In this document: one piece after another, positions 12,351 to 25,300 of the stretch | Layout of the letters: each line of letters opens with the position of its first letter | How positions within the stretch are numbered: the stretch's first letter is position 1 | Origin: Pterobdella sp. o SKG-2022 | Taxonomy: Eukaryota > Annelida > Clitellata > Hirudinida > Piscicolidae | Length of the DNA: 64,000 nucleotides | Direction of reading: 5' to 3' | Assembly (NCBI GenBank): GCA_964035795.1 | Contig: OZ038321.1 | Coordinates: 14,067,971-14,131,970, forward strand | The notes under the pieces: generated by a model | Databases searched by the model: none | What the model saw: only the letters and a program-made list of their open reading frames with translations | Told to the model about the DNA's origin: nothing | Translations under genes and position numbers: made by a program

Positions 12351-15300
12351 AAATTTCTGCACTTTTCAATAAGTTGTTTCAGAATTTAATAAAATTTTAG
12401 GTTTAGTTTGATTTGTTTAATATAGGTTACAGTTGTTTAAATAGGTTAGTATGTTCATACTTATTGATCTACACTACGCCCAATCGCATGTTAGATGTCC
12501 TAGTAATTTACCTTAATTTTTGACAAATTAACCAATAAAGCATTTTACTTTGCGTCTTTAAGTTTAGGTGGCGTCAATATAAAGAAGAATCGTTATTCAA
12601 ATAAAAAAAGACATTTTTCCCTCTTTTGAGTAAAACAAAGATAAAAAAATCATTTTTTTATTTTAAGTTTCACCTTCATGAGTGGCTTCCAAAAGCACCC
12701 ATGTCAATTTCACAGCTTTTGTACATTTTAAATATGAGAAAAACCTATTTCCTTTATTTTGCTTCTTTGGTCTAAACATAAACATTGTCAAGAAAACACT
12801 TTTAAGAGTTTATTTTATTCCACAAAGTTTTTTGCAAGATGAATTTACATTATCCTTTTAAAGGAGAATTTCTGAACAAATTTATGAAAGAATAATTTTA
12901 TAAATTATTTTTCATTAAATGAAATAATAAGAAAATGCGTATATAAAGTTCACATTATTCCATCCAATCTTTTCTGAGAGAACACTTCATCTGTTAATCA
13001 TTGAAGGGTAATTTAAGCAAGTCTTGATTAGGATAAGCTTTGAATGCATTTAAGTTTGATTAATGCAACTTTTTTTTTCGGTATTTTTATAAACATTAAT
13101 TTTCAATTTTATGTTTTTTTTTCTTGCCCTAAGCCTTCGAAGTGACTGAAAAATTTTTGCTGCTAAAATAGCATCTACTTTGAAGATCAGCTTTGAGGTT
13201 GTTAAGATCAGGTGTTTGGTTGTTTTTTGAAAACTAAAAAAGTTAGAGTTGTTTAACACATTTTTGGAAGATCGAGGCTGATGTTGATGTCTTAAGCTTT
13301 TGGAGTAATATTCCCTTCTGTTTGGTGGTTGGTTCAATATAACAAGTGTTCAGCTTTATGATCAAATCAATTACAAGTATGATTATAGTGGCATTAAGTT
13401 CAGGAGTTTCTAGACCACTGAGTATTATGAACTATGCATGCAAAATAACTAAATGCTATGTAATGTGATCTAAGTTTCCATATATAGGACAATTTTAACA
13501 ATGATTATTTCTGTGTTTTTAAATAGTAAGACATTTGAACGTTTGGGTTCATGGCGATATTCTTAATATTATTTTGAGTTTATTAGTGTTTGTCAGCATG
13601 TTAATTTGTTTAAACTTTTTTCATCTTTATTTTCCCTTTAGGTTCTTTTTACTGTGAAGAAAAATTATCTCCAAATCTTAATGGTTTCAAAAACTTTTTT
13701 TTCAGAAACTTTTGACCTCGACTGTCTTACATCTTATTAATTCATTTCTTATTTCGAATCCGAACAAGTTTTGCATTTTTTTATTTATTTCATAAAAATA
13801 ATCCAGATTATCGAAAAAATTTCTGACATATGGTTGTTATAATAGTTTGTTCAAAAGCTTATTAGGTGCATAAAAACCTTTGGAGGCTCTATGATTTGGT
13901 GATCAGGCATGTTATTCGTGAGACATAAATTTAATTGTCGAATTTCATTGAAACTATATCTGTTTTTGATTTATTTTAATAATGATTAAACAGTTTAATA
14001 AGAGTGAATACTCATAAGCAAGATGTATAAAATCCTACAACATACACTGTCATGAATTTATCAAAATATTTATTGGTCGTTGTAAGTAGATTGATGCAAA
14101 TGGTTCTTCCAAAAGTTAACGCAAAAAAGACTTTATATTCATTTTAAATTTTTTAACGTACTGCGCTCCTTTTTAAAAAGACCCCTTCACAAGACAATTG
14201 AATAATTGTTTTATAAGCTTTCACTAGGTTTCTTTCTTGCGCAGTTTTAGTATTTTTGTATACAAAATAATTCATATTTAAAGATTCCCCATAATATTCT
14301 GTATTATGACTTTCAATTATTTTCATTTTAAAATATTTTTCTTCACATCAACACCATGTTTGCAGAAGTAAAAAAAATTTATATTCTAAACTTTTCTAAA
14401 AAACATAATCATAAAACTGTTTTCTTAATTACTAAACAAACTTGTGTACAGTATACGGATTTGACTAAAGCACTTCAAATGATGTTAAACACATTACCTT
14501 ATAAGGAATCACTAAAAAACTTAATTTTTATTTTTAAAAAATTTCGACCGCTTTTTCAGTCTGTAAAGATGGCCTAGAATCTACGGACATGATATTAACC
14601 CATTTTTGGATGCTCAAATGTTATTTTTATACCAAATTTTAAAGTCTTTCTGCTTTTCCTTTAATTTAAAAAAATCATAAAAAGATATTTGTAATGTTCA
14701 TTTAAATTTATAAATAGAAACTCTGTTTTTTAGTGATATTCAATATTAATATAGAAACTATATTTAATCACACATAATTAGTCTACATTTATTTGAATCA
14801 GTTAGCTAAAAATATGATAAAAACATGCTATCTGTAATAAAATGGGTGTAAAAAATCTAGTCGATTCGCTATAGGCTAACGAATACATTTAGATGGTTGT
14901 CTAATAAGTGAAAGACGGCCCACTTAATGACTAGACCCATTTTAAAGACTGCATTGATCTTTTTTGTTTTTATACATTCTGGAATGCTATTTTTTAACAC
15001 ATACCATAGTAAATCGAAAAAATTTTCGTTTTTCAGGTCAAACTGTTGCCTTTTATGCGGGATTTTGAATAGATTACTTATGCTTCGGTAGAATATTAGT
15101 GGGAACCCTCCGCAGAGTTCAAACTGTGTATAATGCAACCCAGCCAGGGTAATCATTGCGGTCGTGCATAATGAGGTCTCTGAAATCTAAATGTTTTTTT
15201 TAATTAACTTATGTCACGAAGCTTTATTTCATCATTTAAAACGTTGTTCAAACACAATGGTTATTTGAAGAAGGGTGCTTAAGAAAACAATCACATCACC

Positions 15301-18300
15301 CGATTAAACAAGCTACTATTTCATAACCGATCTTCATATTTATCACAAGCATTCCTTTTATGAAATCCATCAAAATTAATTTCAAATATAGCTTTTTCAT
15401 TAAAGTAAATACTGGCCTGAATAAGCGATGAGTAAGATTTTAGAAATTACAGACACGATAAATAATTGAGCAAACAATACAAAACAATCCTAATGGTGTG
15501 AAATTGACGGTGAAGAAGAAAAAAAAAAGTGTTGAAGATGGTAACGATGCCGCACAGCTGCGTAAACACAAGAGGAAAACAAAGGAGCATAATGGGCCAA
15601 CAGCAGTTAAGCTATGAGTATCATCACTATTCCTTCTCATGACATCATCCTTCTCTATTTGTGTGATCAAGTTTCGCAGATATTTTTGAATATTAAATTA
15701 AGAGTATACATTTTGAAGTTTTAGGCGTTGTGGTTAAATAAATCCTTACGTTATTTTGAGTTTTCTTCAAGAATGTTTCAATTTTTTACATCAAAATTTT
15801 AATTAAAAATATTTTCTCAGAGTACATACCATGCTGGAATAAATTTATAATTAATTATTTTTTATAAAAAGAAATTCTCATAGAAATGAAACATATTTTA
15901 ATTAAACGGAAGGTTTTGAATATTTCTCTGTATAATTTGAAGGAAGTTTCATTATCTCGGGGCAGCCACTCTTGTATAATCGTTAACCTCAAAGTTTTTT
16001 AATTGTTTTTATTGTATCATTTTTCAAAACTTGATCAATATCCCAGCTTGAAAACATTAATATTTTATTGAATTATTTTATAAATTTTAAATTATTACAT
16101 TGTTCAATAAGTCCTGCACGAGAGCATTAGTAGTAGTCTGCGAAGTATTGATAAAAAATCACTCAGTTAATCTGGAACATTTTCCACAAAACTCAATTAT
16201 TCAAGGTTACAGTAATACCAAATGATGTAATAGCATTAGCGGCATGATAACTCTTATCAAAAGCATTCTTTATCAATTTGACCATGTTTAGTTACGTCAT
16301 TCAGCTTGTTTTATTTCTTTTGCGAAATGCAATTAGCTTGCAATATTTGAATGTTCAAATGTTTAATTTTTATTTCAAATTTTAAAAAAGTTTCAAAAAT
16401 TTTTTTACTTTTTATTTGTCTTTATTCGTATTATAGTAAAATTTCCGCAAAATGAAATTTCAAAGAAACATTTTAAAAAAATGATTAAGGTTTTAAAACA
16501 AATGTTCAAAAATGATTAAGTGTTTAAATGTTTTAAAATAATCCAGGTTTTTGTAAGGTAACCTTTAAATGAAAGATTAAAATTGCATTTTGAATTATTG
16601 TTAAAAGATAAGAGAAGAAAAATTTATTTCACTCAACGAATTTATTATAACCATTCTATGTGAGTTTTTGTTATTCCACAGTTACTCTTATTAAACTTCT
16701 ATTAAATTTTATTCAAGCAACATATGTTTAATGTAAAACTTACATTTTACTACTGCGAAAACAGATTATTCGGATAAAAATAATTAATTCTCCAAGGTTT
16801 TCCTTTTATATCTGAAATGATTCACAGAGAGACTTGATATTTAAGAAATTAATTACTAAAAACTTGATATTCCAAGAGGCTTTCTCAGTTCATTGTGACA
16901 TCAGCAAATGAGGTTGATTTATTAAAAAGCGTTGAAATTGTGCCTAAATTAAGCTTACGTTATCAGCTTTAAAAACTTTATAGTGAACAGAAAGGTTCGA
17001 ATAGGAGGGAATATGAGTGCTAAGGCGTATTTGCTCGTTATTTAATTTCTAAGCGCTAATGATTAATAACATTTTAATTCTTTGAAACTTTTTGAAGTTT
17101 ATTTATAATAAGGAATTTTCATTCTTCTCTTTTTCTATTCAAAAAATTTGTAAGCTTCATTAAAATCGAAATTTCTTTGATAAAAATAAAATTTTTTAAA
17201 TAAACTGAATATTCTCGATATAGAAAACGCCAGTTTTAATTCAAAATGACTAATTGAAACGCCAAAGTAGAAAATAAGGGACTATTAGAGAAAAGGCTGC
17301 AAAGTCACAAGATTATTAGTCTTCCATTGTTATTTTATGAATAATTTTTTTTTCAATCTTCACAGTATCCTACCATGAAGTCATTTTGTTGAAATAATTT
17401 TATTTCACATGTTATCTATACCCAAGTTTTCATGAATATAATTCAACTCTTAAAATAATGAATTTCATATTACCGTGAGTAGCATGGTTAGAAAATTACG
17501 TGGGTCTATAAACGATATGACGAAAACGGTTGCAATATAAAATTTCAAAAGTTCATTCATTATCATAATGTCACATACTTTTGGATGAATTACAACACAA
17601 AAACCTACACTTATTTATCACAACGTCAGTGCATTCATTATAATATATAATTGATAAAACGAACTATATGTATTGGATTAACCATATAATAAAAAAGTAT
17701 CTAGACACACCTTTATTTTATTCAAATCAATTCGCGGCAGGATTTCGATATAATGCCACCTTTTTGACACCATACTCCAATGTTCCTGCTATATTCGTTC
17801 CTAAATTATTGATGTTTTTAAAACAATATCTTGCCATGGTAAATTGCCCAAGCATGGAATAAAAATTCTAATAAAAACCAATTATGCTCTATTTTTATTT
17901 TAATTGTAGAAAAATTATTATTGGCGAAGTATATCAATATAAAATAATTAGCCACTTTTGCATATGATGTATTCACTAAGCGGGTGTGGCAATTATCTAC
18001 TCACTGTTTATTCAAAACTTTAAACTAAAAATAGTTTAGAATTTTTTATCACTCGAGCTTTGATACAATTAGAATTCCAAGCATTTATAAAAGATATAAT
18101 TGGAGAAAACTTCTAGTAACCTTCCTCACAAAATACACTTGCTTATCAATAATTCAAGGTATAACTCAATTACTCTAATCTACAAACACCTACGCCCCTA
18201 GTTGTTTTAGCTTATGAATGAAATTTTCTTAGAACTACATTGTATTTTATATAACTCATTTTCCCACACATCTTTTAAATAGTTGTTCAGTTTTAAAAAA

Positions 18301-21300
18301 CTTCGTTTGAGACATTCAAACTGTGTGGGAGGATATGTATATAAAGAAATATGAATTCTCTTTATCTTGTGGTTATTCATATTCAATCTGTTTATGATTT
18401 TTGAAAAACTTCGGTCTTAAATAACAATATAAGCATGTTTGTGTTCAAAAAAAGCTTTTTAAAACATAGGAAGAATAGAATTAGCTAGAGTTAATTTCAT
18501 TATCTTGAATAAAAAAATGTAATAAATTTTAGACAGTATCTCACTATTTTGTGCGGTTTTACACTATCGAGCTTGTGACAGAGCCGTTGTTTTAAGGCTT
18601 CAACTCAATAAATGGTTATGCAATTAGACCATAACAAGTTAAAAATATATTAAATTATAACTTATTGTTTTTTTGTTATTTCAGAAAATTAACATCTTTA
18701 GTTCGAGTTGTAATTTAAAAAAATGTAGATTCATAAAAATCATTTGATAACATGTCTATTTGACTCTCAGCAAATATATTTTTATTGTATTCACGAACCA
18801 CAGAAAAAGTCACTATAATTCTTAAAAAATTGAACATATGACATAAAATTCATTTTTAAAAATTCCTACTTCAAATAAATACATCTTCATAAACATAATA
18901 TCACCATAAAATCCACGATTGGCCAATAAAACTCGTTGACCACAAATCTTTCACATTCCTCATCCCTCAATGACTCATACATAGGCGCGTTTCCAAAGCA
19001 TATCATATGTATGTTTGAATAATGTGCTTATCATACAGAGCATTATATAGATTATGTCTTCTGCCTTGTGTATATACTCTGTATAGTTCGTCTGTTGTTT
19101 CACTTATATATATATTCATCTTCAGCTGTTTAAACTAATGGAAATCATATAAAATATAAGATATAGGTAGACTTTGAGAAGCTTAAAAAGAGTAGGAAAG
19201 TGGACCGGCAAACGCTGTGCTGTTGCGTTGGCTAGTGTGTTTGTCCCATCTCTTGTTTCTGTTCTTTGTGTGTAAGAGCCTATCAAGTATAGAAGAACAA
19301 TTGAACTTTAAACTTATCAGTTGTTTTTAACAAACACCAATTGCTTGTTTTGCAAAATTATTTAAAATTCATTGAAATTTAATTTGTGTTGGTCAATACA
19401 TTCTGCAAACATCGAGCAAGTGAAAAGTAGATCAATCGATTGAAATTGCCTGGAGTTCAAATCTATTTGCTAATTCTGAATTATATTTCCTGTTTTCTTT
19501 GCTTTTGAGAATGTGAACAATCAATTGGAATAAAACTTATCTACAGATTATGAAGTAAGAATTTCATTATGTATGTAAACAAACCTTGAAATATTAGGTT
19601 ATATTTCACAGGAATCTCTCGTTCCTATTGAAATAATTTTCATTATAATTGAAAACAATTGTATTACAGCAAACATGATAATAATAACATAATTTTAGTT
19701 TAATGAAATTCATTATTGAAGCATACATTTTAAAAATTATCTCTATGGGAAACTCATGACATTTCATAAAGCAAATTTAAAATATAGGCCCAGATGTTTC
19801 AATGTGTTCTAACATGAAAAGTCAATTAACCCACTGAGTATATTTCCATATACTTTATAAACATGCATAGAAAAATTTTTGAATTTTTGATTAAAACGCT
19901 TCACGAAAAACTCGATAGTAATTAAGCTTTCATTGTAGGTCAGTTTGGAAAACTGTATTATATTCAATTGAAAATAAAAATGCGGTGTCTTAATCTAAAA
20001 AATTAAATGATTTACAGTAAAGTGAAAATTTCTAATAAACAAAAAAGTAGAAAACTGAATTTTATGGTCTTCTTATCAAACAGTTTGTTTGTAAATAACT
20101 GCTTTATAAAGCTGAGAAGCGTCAAATGTTAGAGCACACAAGCTGCCAAGGCCTCACCGGCTCAAGGCTTTTTAATAAAATTTGAATGTTTTTATCATAC
20201 ATTTCTTGCATAAATGACAAGACATATATTGCTAGTAAATTATTCAACAATAATGACTCAAATATTCGGCTACAAACACTTGTACACTAATTAAAACAAG
20301 GTTAAGAAATATAAAGAGTTTATTATCATAATTATATCCATAAATTAACAGATCTGTCAACAATGATTAAGTCTCAAAATTTTTTGATACAGATCAATGA
20401 GAATAAAATAAAACAACTAGCAGTGTTGTACAAACATACACTTAGTGTTTTGTTCAGTTTCCTTGACCTGCTGGTGTGTTATGCTTGCTTGAAACTCTTA
20501 TTGATACAATGTGCTATCCGGTTATTAATTTTTATCAATAACCAAATCTAGAAATTAAATTAAACTTCATTGTTCAACTTTTTCTTTGTTTTCTTAATGT
20601 TAAAATTTAATTTTTCCATAATTTTTGAATATTTATATGAAAGTCATATCCCTATTTGGTAGATTTTTTAAATTGGGTTAGCAATATTTCATTTTGAAGG
20701 TTTAACACTTGTTCTTAAGTTTTTTAGAACATTAATTCAAGTTTGAAAATCAATGAGTTTTGTTTTATAGAAACTTCTGTACTTTGAATTTTGTAAAAAA
20801 AAATATACAATTAATTTCAAAGTCCTTCATCCTTCATCAAATTCCTGATGTTTATCAATCATTTTTTTTAGAAAGATAAAACCAAGAGTGAGTTACTTTA
20901 ATGAAAAATAAATGTCTTTAATGAATATACGAGCAAACTCATCTTCATTATAAGATTTGCAAACCAAAACACCACAGTATTATAGCTCAGATGTAAACCC
21001 TCAAAATCCATTAAAAAAGAATAACGAGTAACTTTTATGGGCTGATTTACAAGAAATTTTTAATGAAAAATCGAGATTATAAAACCAACAATAAGAAAAT
21101 GAAAAGTTTTGGCACAATGAAAATCGCTTTTCTTTGTTTCTTTCCAATCATAACAGCTTTAATAGAATTTTTAGAGCAGTAGTATTTGGGTCACACGGAC
21201 AAAACTTGCTTATATAATGATAAACCTGCAATTAAACTCTAAAGTTTCTGAGAATGAAAGACTTGTATGATAAGACCGATATATTGCATTTTTAAAACTA

Positions 21301-22395
21301 AACATTATTTTCATGGAATTGTTTATAAATCAATTAGTCATTTAACATAAAAACAAACTCATGACTTTATATAAAAGTTTGAATAGGTTTAAATATATAA
21401 AGAATTTTAAATTATTTTCACTCATCGTTTCAACTACCTTTGATTAAAGGTTTCACACCTCAACACCCTTCAGAGTATCCCCATAAACACGCAAATTAAG
21501 ATCTTATTAAGACAAAATCCTCACGAACTCATACACATATCCATCTTCACTCAACTTCCAATAACATTCATTATTTCAAGATACTTGTCCAAATCAAGAG
21601 TTATCTTTGAGTATATTTTTGATTATTTTAACCTTATTTCAGAAAGTTTCAATATACTTTAATGCACTTAAATTCAAAGTGCAAGTTATTTAAAACTAGA
21701 GTAATGGAAAATGATACATTATTTTCAGCTAAGAGTATCTCATCTGCTTTTGTAGAAGAAACAAATTCGAAAAGAGATTGTAGCAATAAGCTTTTAGAAT
21801 AATAAATAAGAAATTCAAGCGGTTCAAGAAGTAAGAAACAAGATAAATAAGCTTTACTGGAATCTTTGGAGACAAAATTAATATAGATTGAAATTATTTT
21901 GGAAGTTCAACATTTTTCAAGCATAGTAAGTAAGGTTTGTCTTGCGTTCTTTCAGGGTGAAAAATGTATGAAGATCTAAAACTGATTATCTAAAAAGAAA
22001 AAAGAAAATCTAATATGAAGCACATAATATATAATATAAAACAAAGTTGAACGAAATTTTATTCTATTTCATTATAGTATCAAACGGGTAATCTTATAAA
22101 TAAACTTTAGTTCTGTAAGCTAAGAAGGAACATTATAGAATTTATGAAAGTAGCTTTGACGATAAAAAGAAATAAACTTCTAAGAGAAAAAGGATAAATA
22201 GGAAGACACATCATTTACTGAGATTGTGTTCAATATGCTCTACTTTTTTGATTGAAATCTTGTGTTGTTATTTCAATAAGTTTTTTTTTGTGCTAAACGT
22301 TTCAAACCTTAGTTTTGCCAAAATTTTAAATATATTGATTTAAAAAGTTTTAAATATAAAATTCATGAATTTTCCACTTCCAGTATGTGTGTAAA
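12351..22395. other. long intergenic region upstream of the nuclear receptor
   Basis: About 10 kb without a convincing exon. Open frames at 13050-13337, 14869-15156 and 15440-15670 (all minus) lack recognisable domains and flanking splice logic. Around 18930-19330 the sequence is less AT-rich, with TATATATA tracts near 19105 followed by a G/T-rich stretch (19200-19280). This is a possible promoter or 5' untranslated exon for the receptor gene, but only a guess. Confidence 0.4.
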
Positions 22396-25300
22396 ATGAT
22401 AAAAGGAACACTTTACAATCAGTTGCTCAGCCACCCTCAAAACATCCTCATCCTCCACAACCCCACTTCAACTTCAACCAATTTTGTGCCTATCCAAGAA
22501 GTTTCTTCAAACAATACAACATCAACTCTCGATTCTTCCAAGACCATTTCACCAGATTACAACCCAATGATCAGTCCTTTTGTTTTCACTCCATTATCTT
22601 CTCCCATCGCTACCGATGGACCACAAAGTTTTGTTCTTAATGTTAACAACAACACACCAATATCAGTATTAACTAACGTTTCAAATATCGATATGAATGT
22701 TCTGAAACTCAATTTGGAGTCTCTCAAAAGACCGCTTCCTTTCACAATAGAAAACTTAAACACTTCAATGCTCACTGCAACCAGCACCTCCTCTCTCCAA
22801 CCTCTCTCAGAAAGTTCACCAGATAAAACTACGAAAACTTCACAAACGACTGCAACTTCTACTTCAGTAACAACAACCCGTAATACATGTGTGAGTAGTG
22901 AACAAAGTAAAGAGAAGGTCTATTTGGGACCATGCAAGGTGTGTGGAGATGTGGCAAGCGGGAAGTATTTTGGAGCTCTTGTCTGTGTCCCATGCAAAGT
23001 TAGTCATAAGATCCATAAAATACCAGTTTGATTTTATGTGACAAAAACTTATATTGAAAGTTCATTAATTATGACGTTTTGAGCGTTTAATATATTCAAT
23101 GACAATTTGAATGCTGCAAGGGGCGAACTTTCGTCAAATTTTATTGTTTCTGGGTTCAATAAAAGTATATTAATTAATCATGCTTAATTTATTTAAAGAG
23201 TTTTAGCTAGGTTTGAATATAAATAATTGTCGGCTCCTTATATTCTGAAGAACCAGCTGAAATAGTTATAAGATTTATTAAAAGAATAAACTAACAGAAA
23301 TGCACTCGAATTTAACTACCATGCGTTATATGATATTTATACAGGCATTAACACATATATTTGAGAACACAGTTTAAACACAGTGTTGACATAAACTGAA
23401 CGAACGTTCTAAGACTCACACAAACGAGAAAACATAGAAAAAATATTTTCTTGATTGAATTATTAAAACAAGTCAAAGATTTCAAAAGAAGATAGTTTCG
23501 GCCTAAGGTAGTTTCTAGAATGTTTCTTTGAGTATACTAAATCAAAATTAGAAGCCCAAAACCTAAAAATCGCTAAGAGCATTCAGTAGTATAAAAACGA
23601 AAACTCGAACACCAAGCCGTACATACCTTGTACGCTTTGAAGCTTTGGTCTAGATACTCGACGTTTCCATACAAATCACCAACTATTCTATATAGCGCTT
23701 TTATAAAACGTTTATTTAGCAGGCGTTTTGTGAGAATTTTTGCATAAGTATTTAAATAAAGAAATATTAAGTTTGCCTTTCAAAGAAAAAATCTTCAAGA
23801 GAACAGCTCATTTTGATTAAATATCTTTGACACTTTATTTATGTCATGATTGGGTCGATTGCCGTCATAATCTTTACTGAAAATCTTTTAAAAATGTGTA
23901 ATTTGAAAGTAAAATTGAAGGTTTTCAATTCATATCGAGTACCGTAGAATCGTAGTCGTACTACACTTCGTAATCAGCTTCATAATTGGTAAACATCATT
24001 ACTGAAGTCTCATTCATCGGTCGTTTTTCAACCTGGTTTATGCAGTTTTGTTAAAAGATCTTCTAAAGAATTTTCCAACAAATATTTGATGTTGTTGTTA
24101 TTGACCTATTTAGTATTTGATTCTCTATATTTAATGATTTATATTTCGCATCTTTGTGTTTATAAGTCTGAAAATTTTGATATATAAACATTTTTCTATT
24201 TATCTAGTCCACTTTTTTTTGAAAAGTAAAAATGATAATAAAAAAGAAAAGCTAAAAACTTACTGAACGTCAAAATAAGAAAAGATGTTTATTTTTTTCA
24301 ATCATCGTTTCATACCTCCACGAAGGGTAATTTCTCAAAAAGAAAAATCACTGCAAATTAAAATCAAAGCATGGTTCTTCAAATTTTTAAAGCATAGTCT
24401 TATGTCTTAACTAAATGATGAAAAAGTTTAACACATACTTGTTTGATGGTATTTCCAATGAAAGTGCATTAGCTTATGATTTTTCTTGGAATACTCCTTT
24501 CATAATTCCGCTTTGATCCTTTTATAAAACTTTTTTATCACACCAACCCAAGTACCTCAGTTTTGAAGATTTTGAGAGCAATAATACTTGAAGAGCAATA
24601 ACATCAAATACCTTTGGGTATTTTATCTTTTAATCTGACAAAAATGTTTTCAAGTTTAATTGCTGCTTTTAACGCATTTTAAGGAGAATAACTTGTTTGG
24701 AAAAATGTTTAAATCTCGTTTCACACTGATTAGTAATTTAACAGACTTAGCAACACACGCATTAATCAGTGTAGTCTTTGACACATGGTAACTTTTGTTA
24801 GTTAATTCCTTTCCAAGTTTTAAATAAATCAATCCAGTTCATATTTGACAGAAATTAGCTTATCTTACTGACAATTCTTTAAAAATTTTATTTAAAAATG
24901 TCTATTGTTAAAATTAAAGTTTTGATTACAAAGTTTTTCTTGAATACATTTGAAATTTAATGGATTTTTTCTCAAAGTTTTAAATCTTTGGCTTCAGCAG
25001 GGCTTAGTAAATTATTAGTTTTATCTGATTAAAGCAACTTTGTTCAAATATAACAAACAAAACAAACACAATTTTCTAAAATCATCCCAATAATATAAAG
25101 AAATATTAATAACTTTTTAGACATTTTTTCTGAGGTATGCGGGAGAAGGCTTCTCGTTCGTTTGCAAGGGCCACCAAAACTGTGACATTTCCTTATCCAC
25201 TCGAATCCAGTGCAAGTATTGCAGATTCAAAAAATGCCTCGAAGCTGGCATGAACCGCAAAGGTAAGGCTTTGTGATTTTATTGTTTAAAAGTGGTTTGT

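Noticed and set aside
14869..15156. 95-residue minus-strand frame
   Set aside because: No recognisable domain, no splice partners, no support beyond length; chance frames of this size are expected in 64 kb.
22557..22787. Minus-strand frame of 76 residues
   Set aside because: Antisense to the Ser/Thr-rich first receptor exon; no domain of its own.
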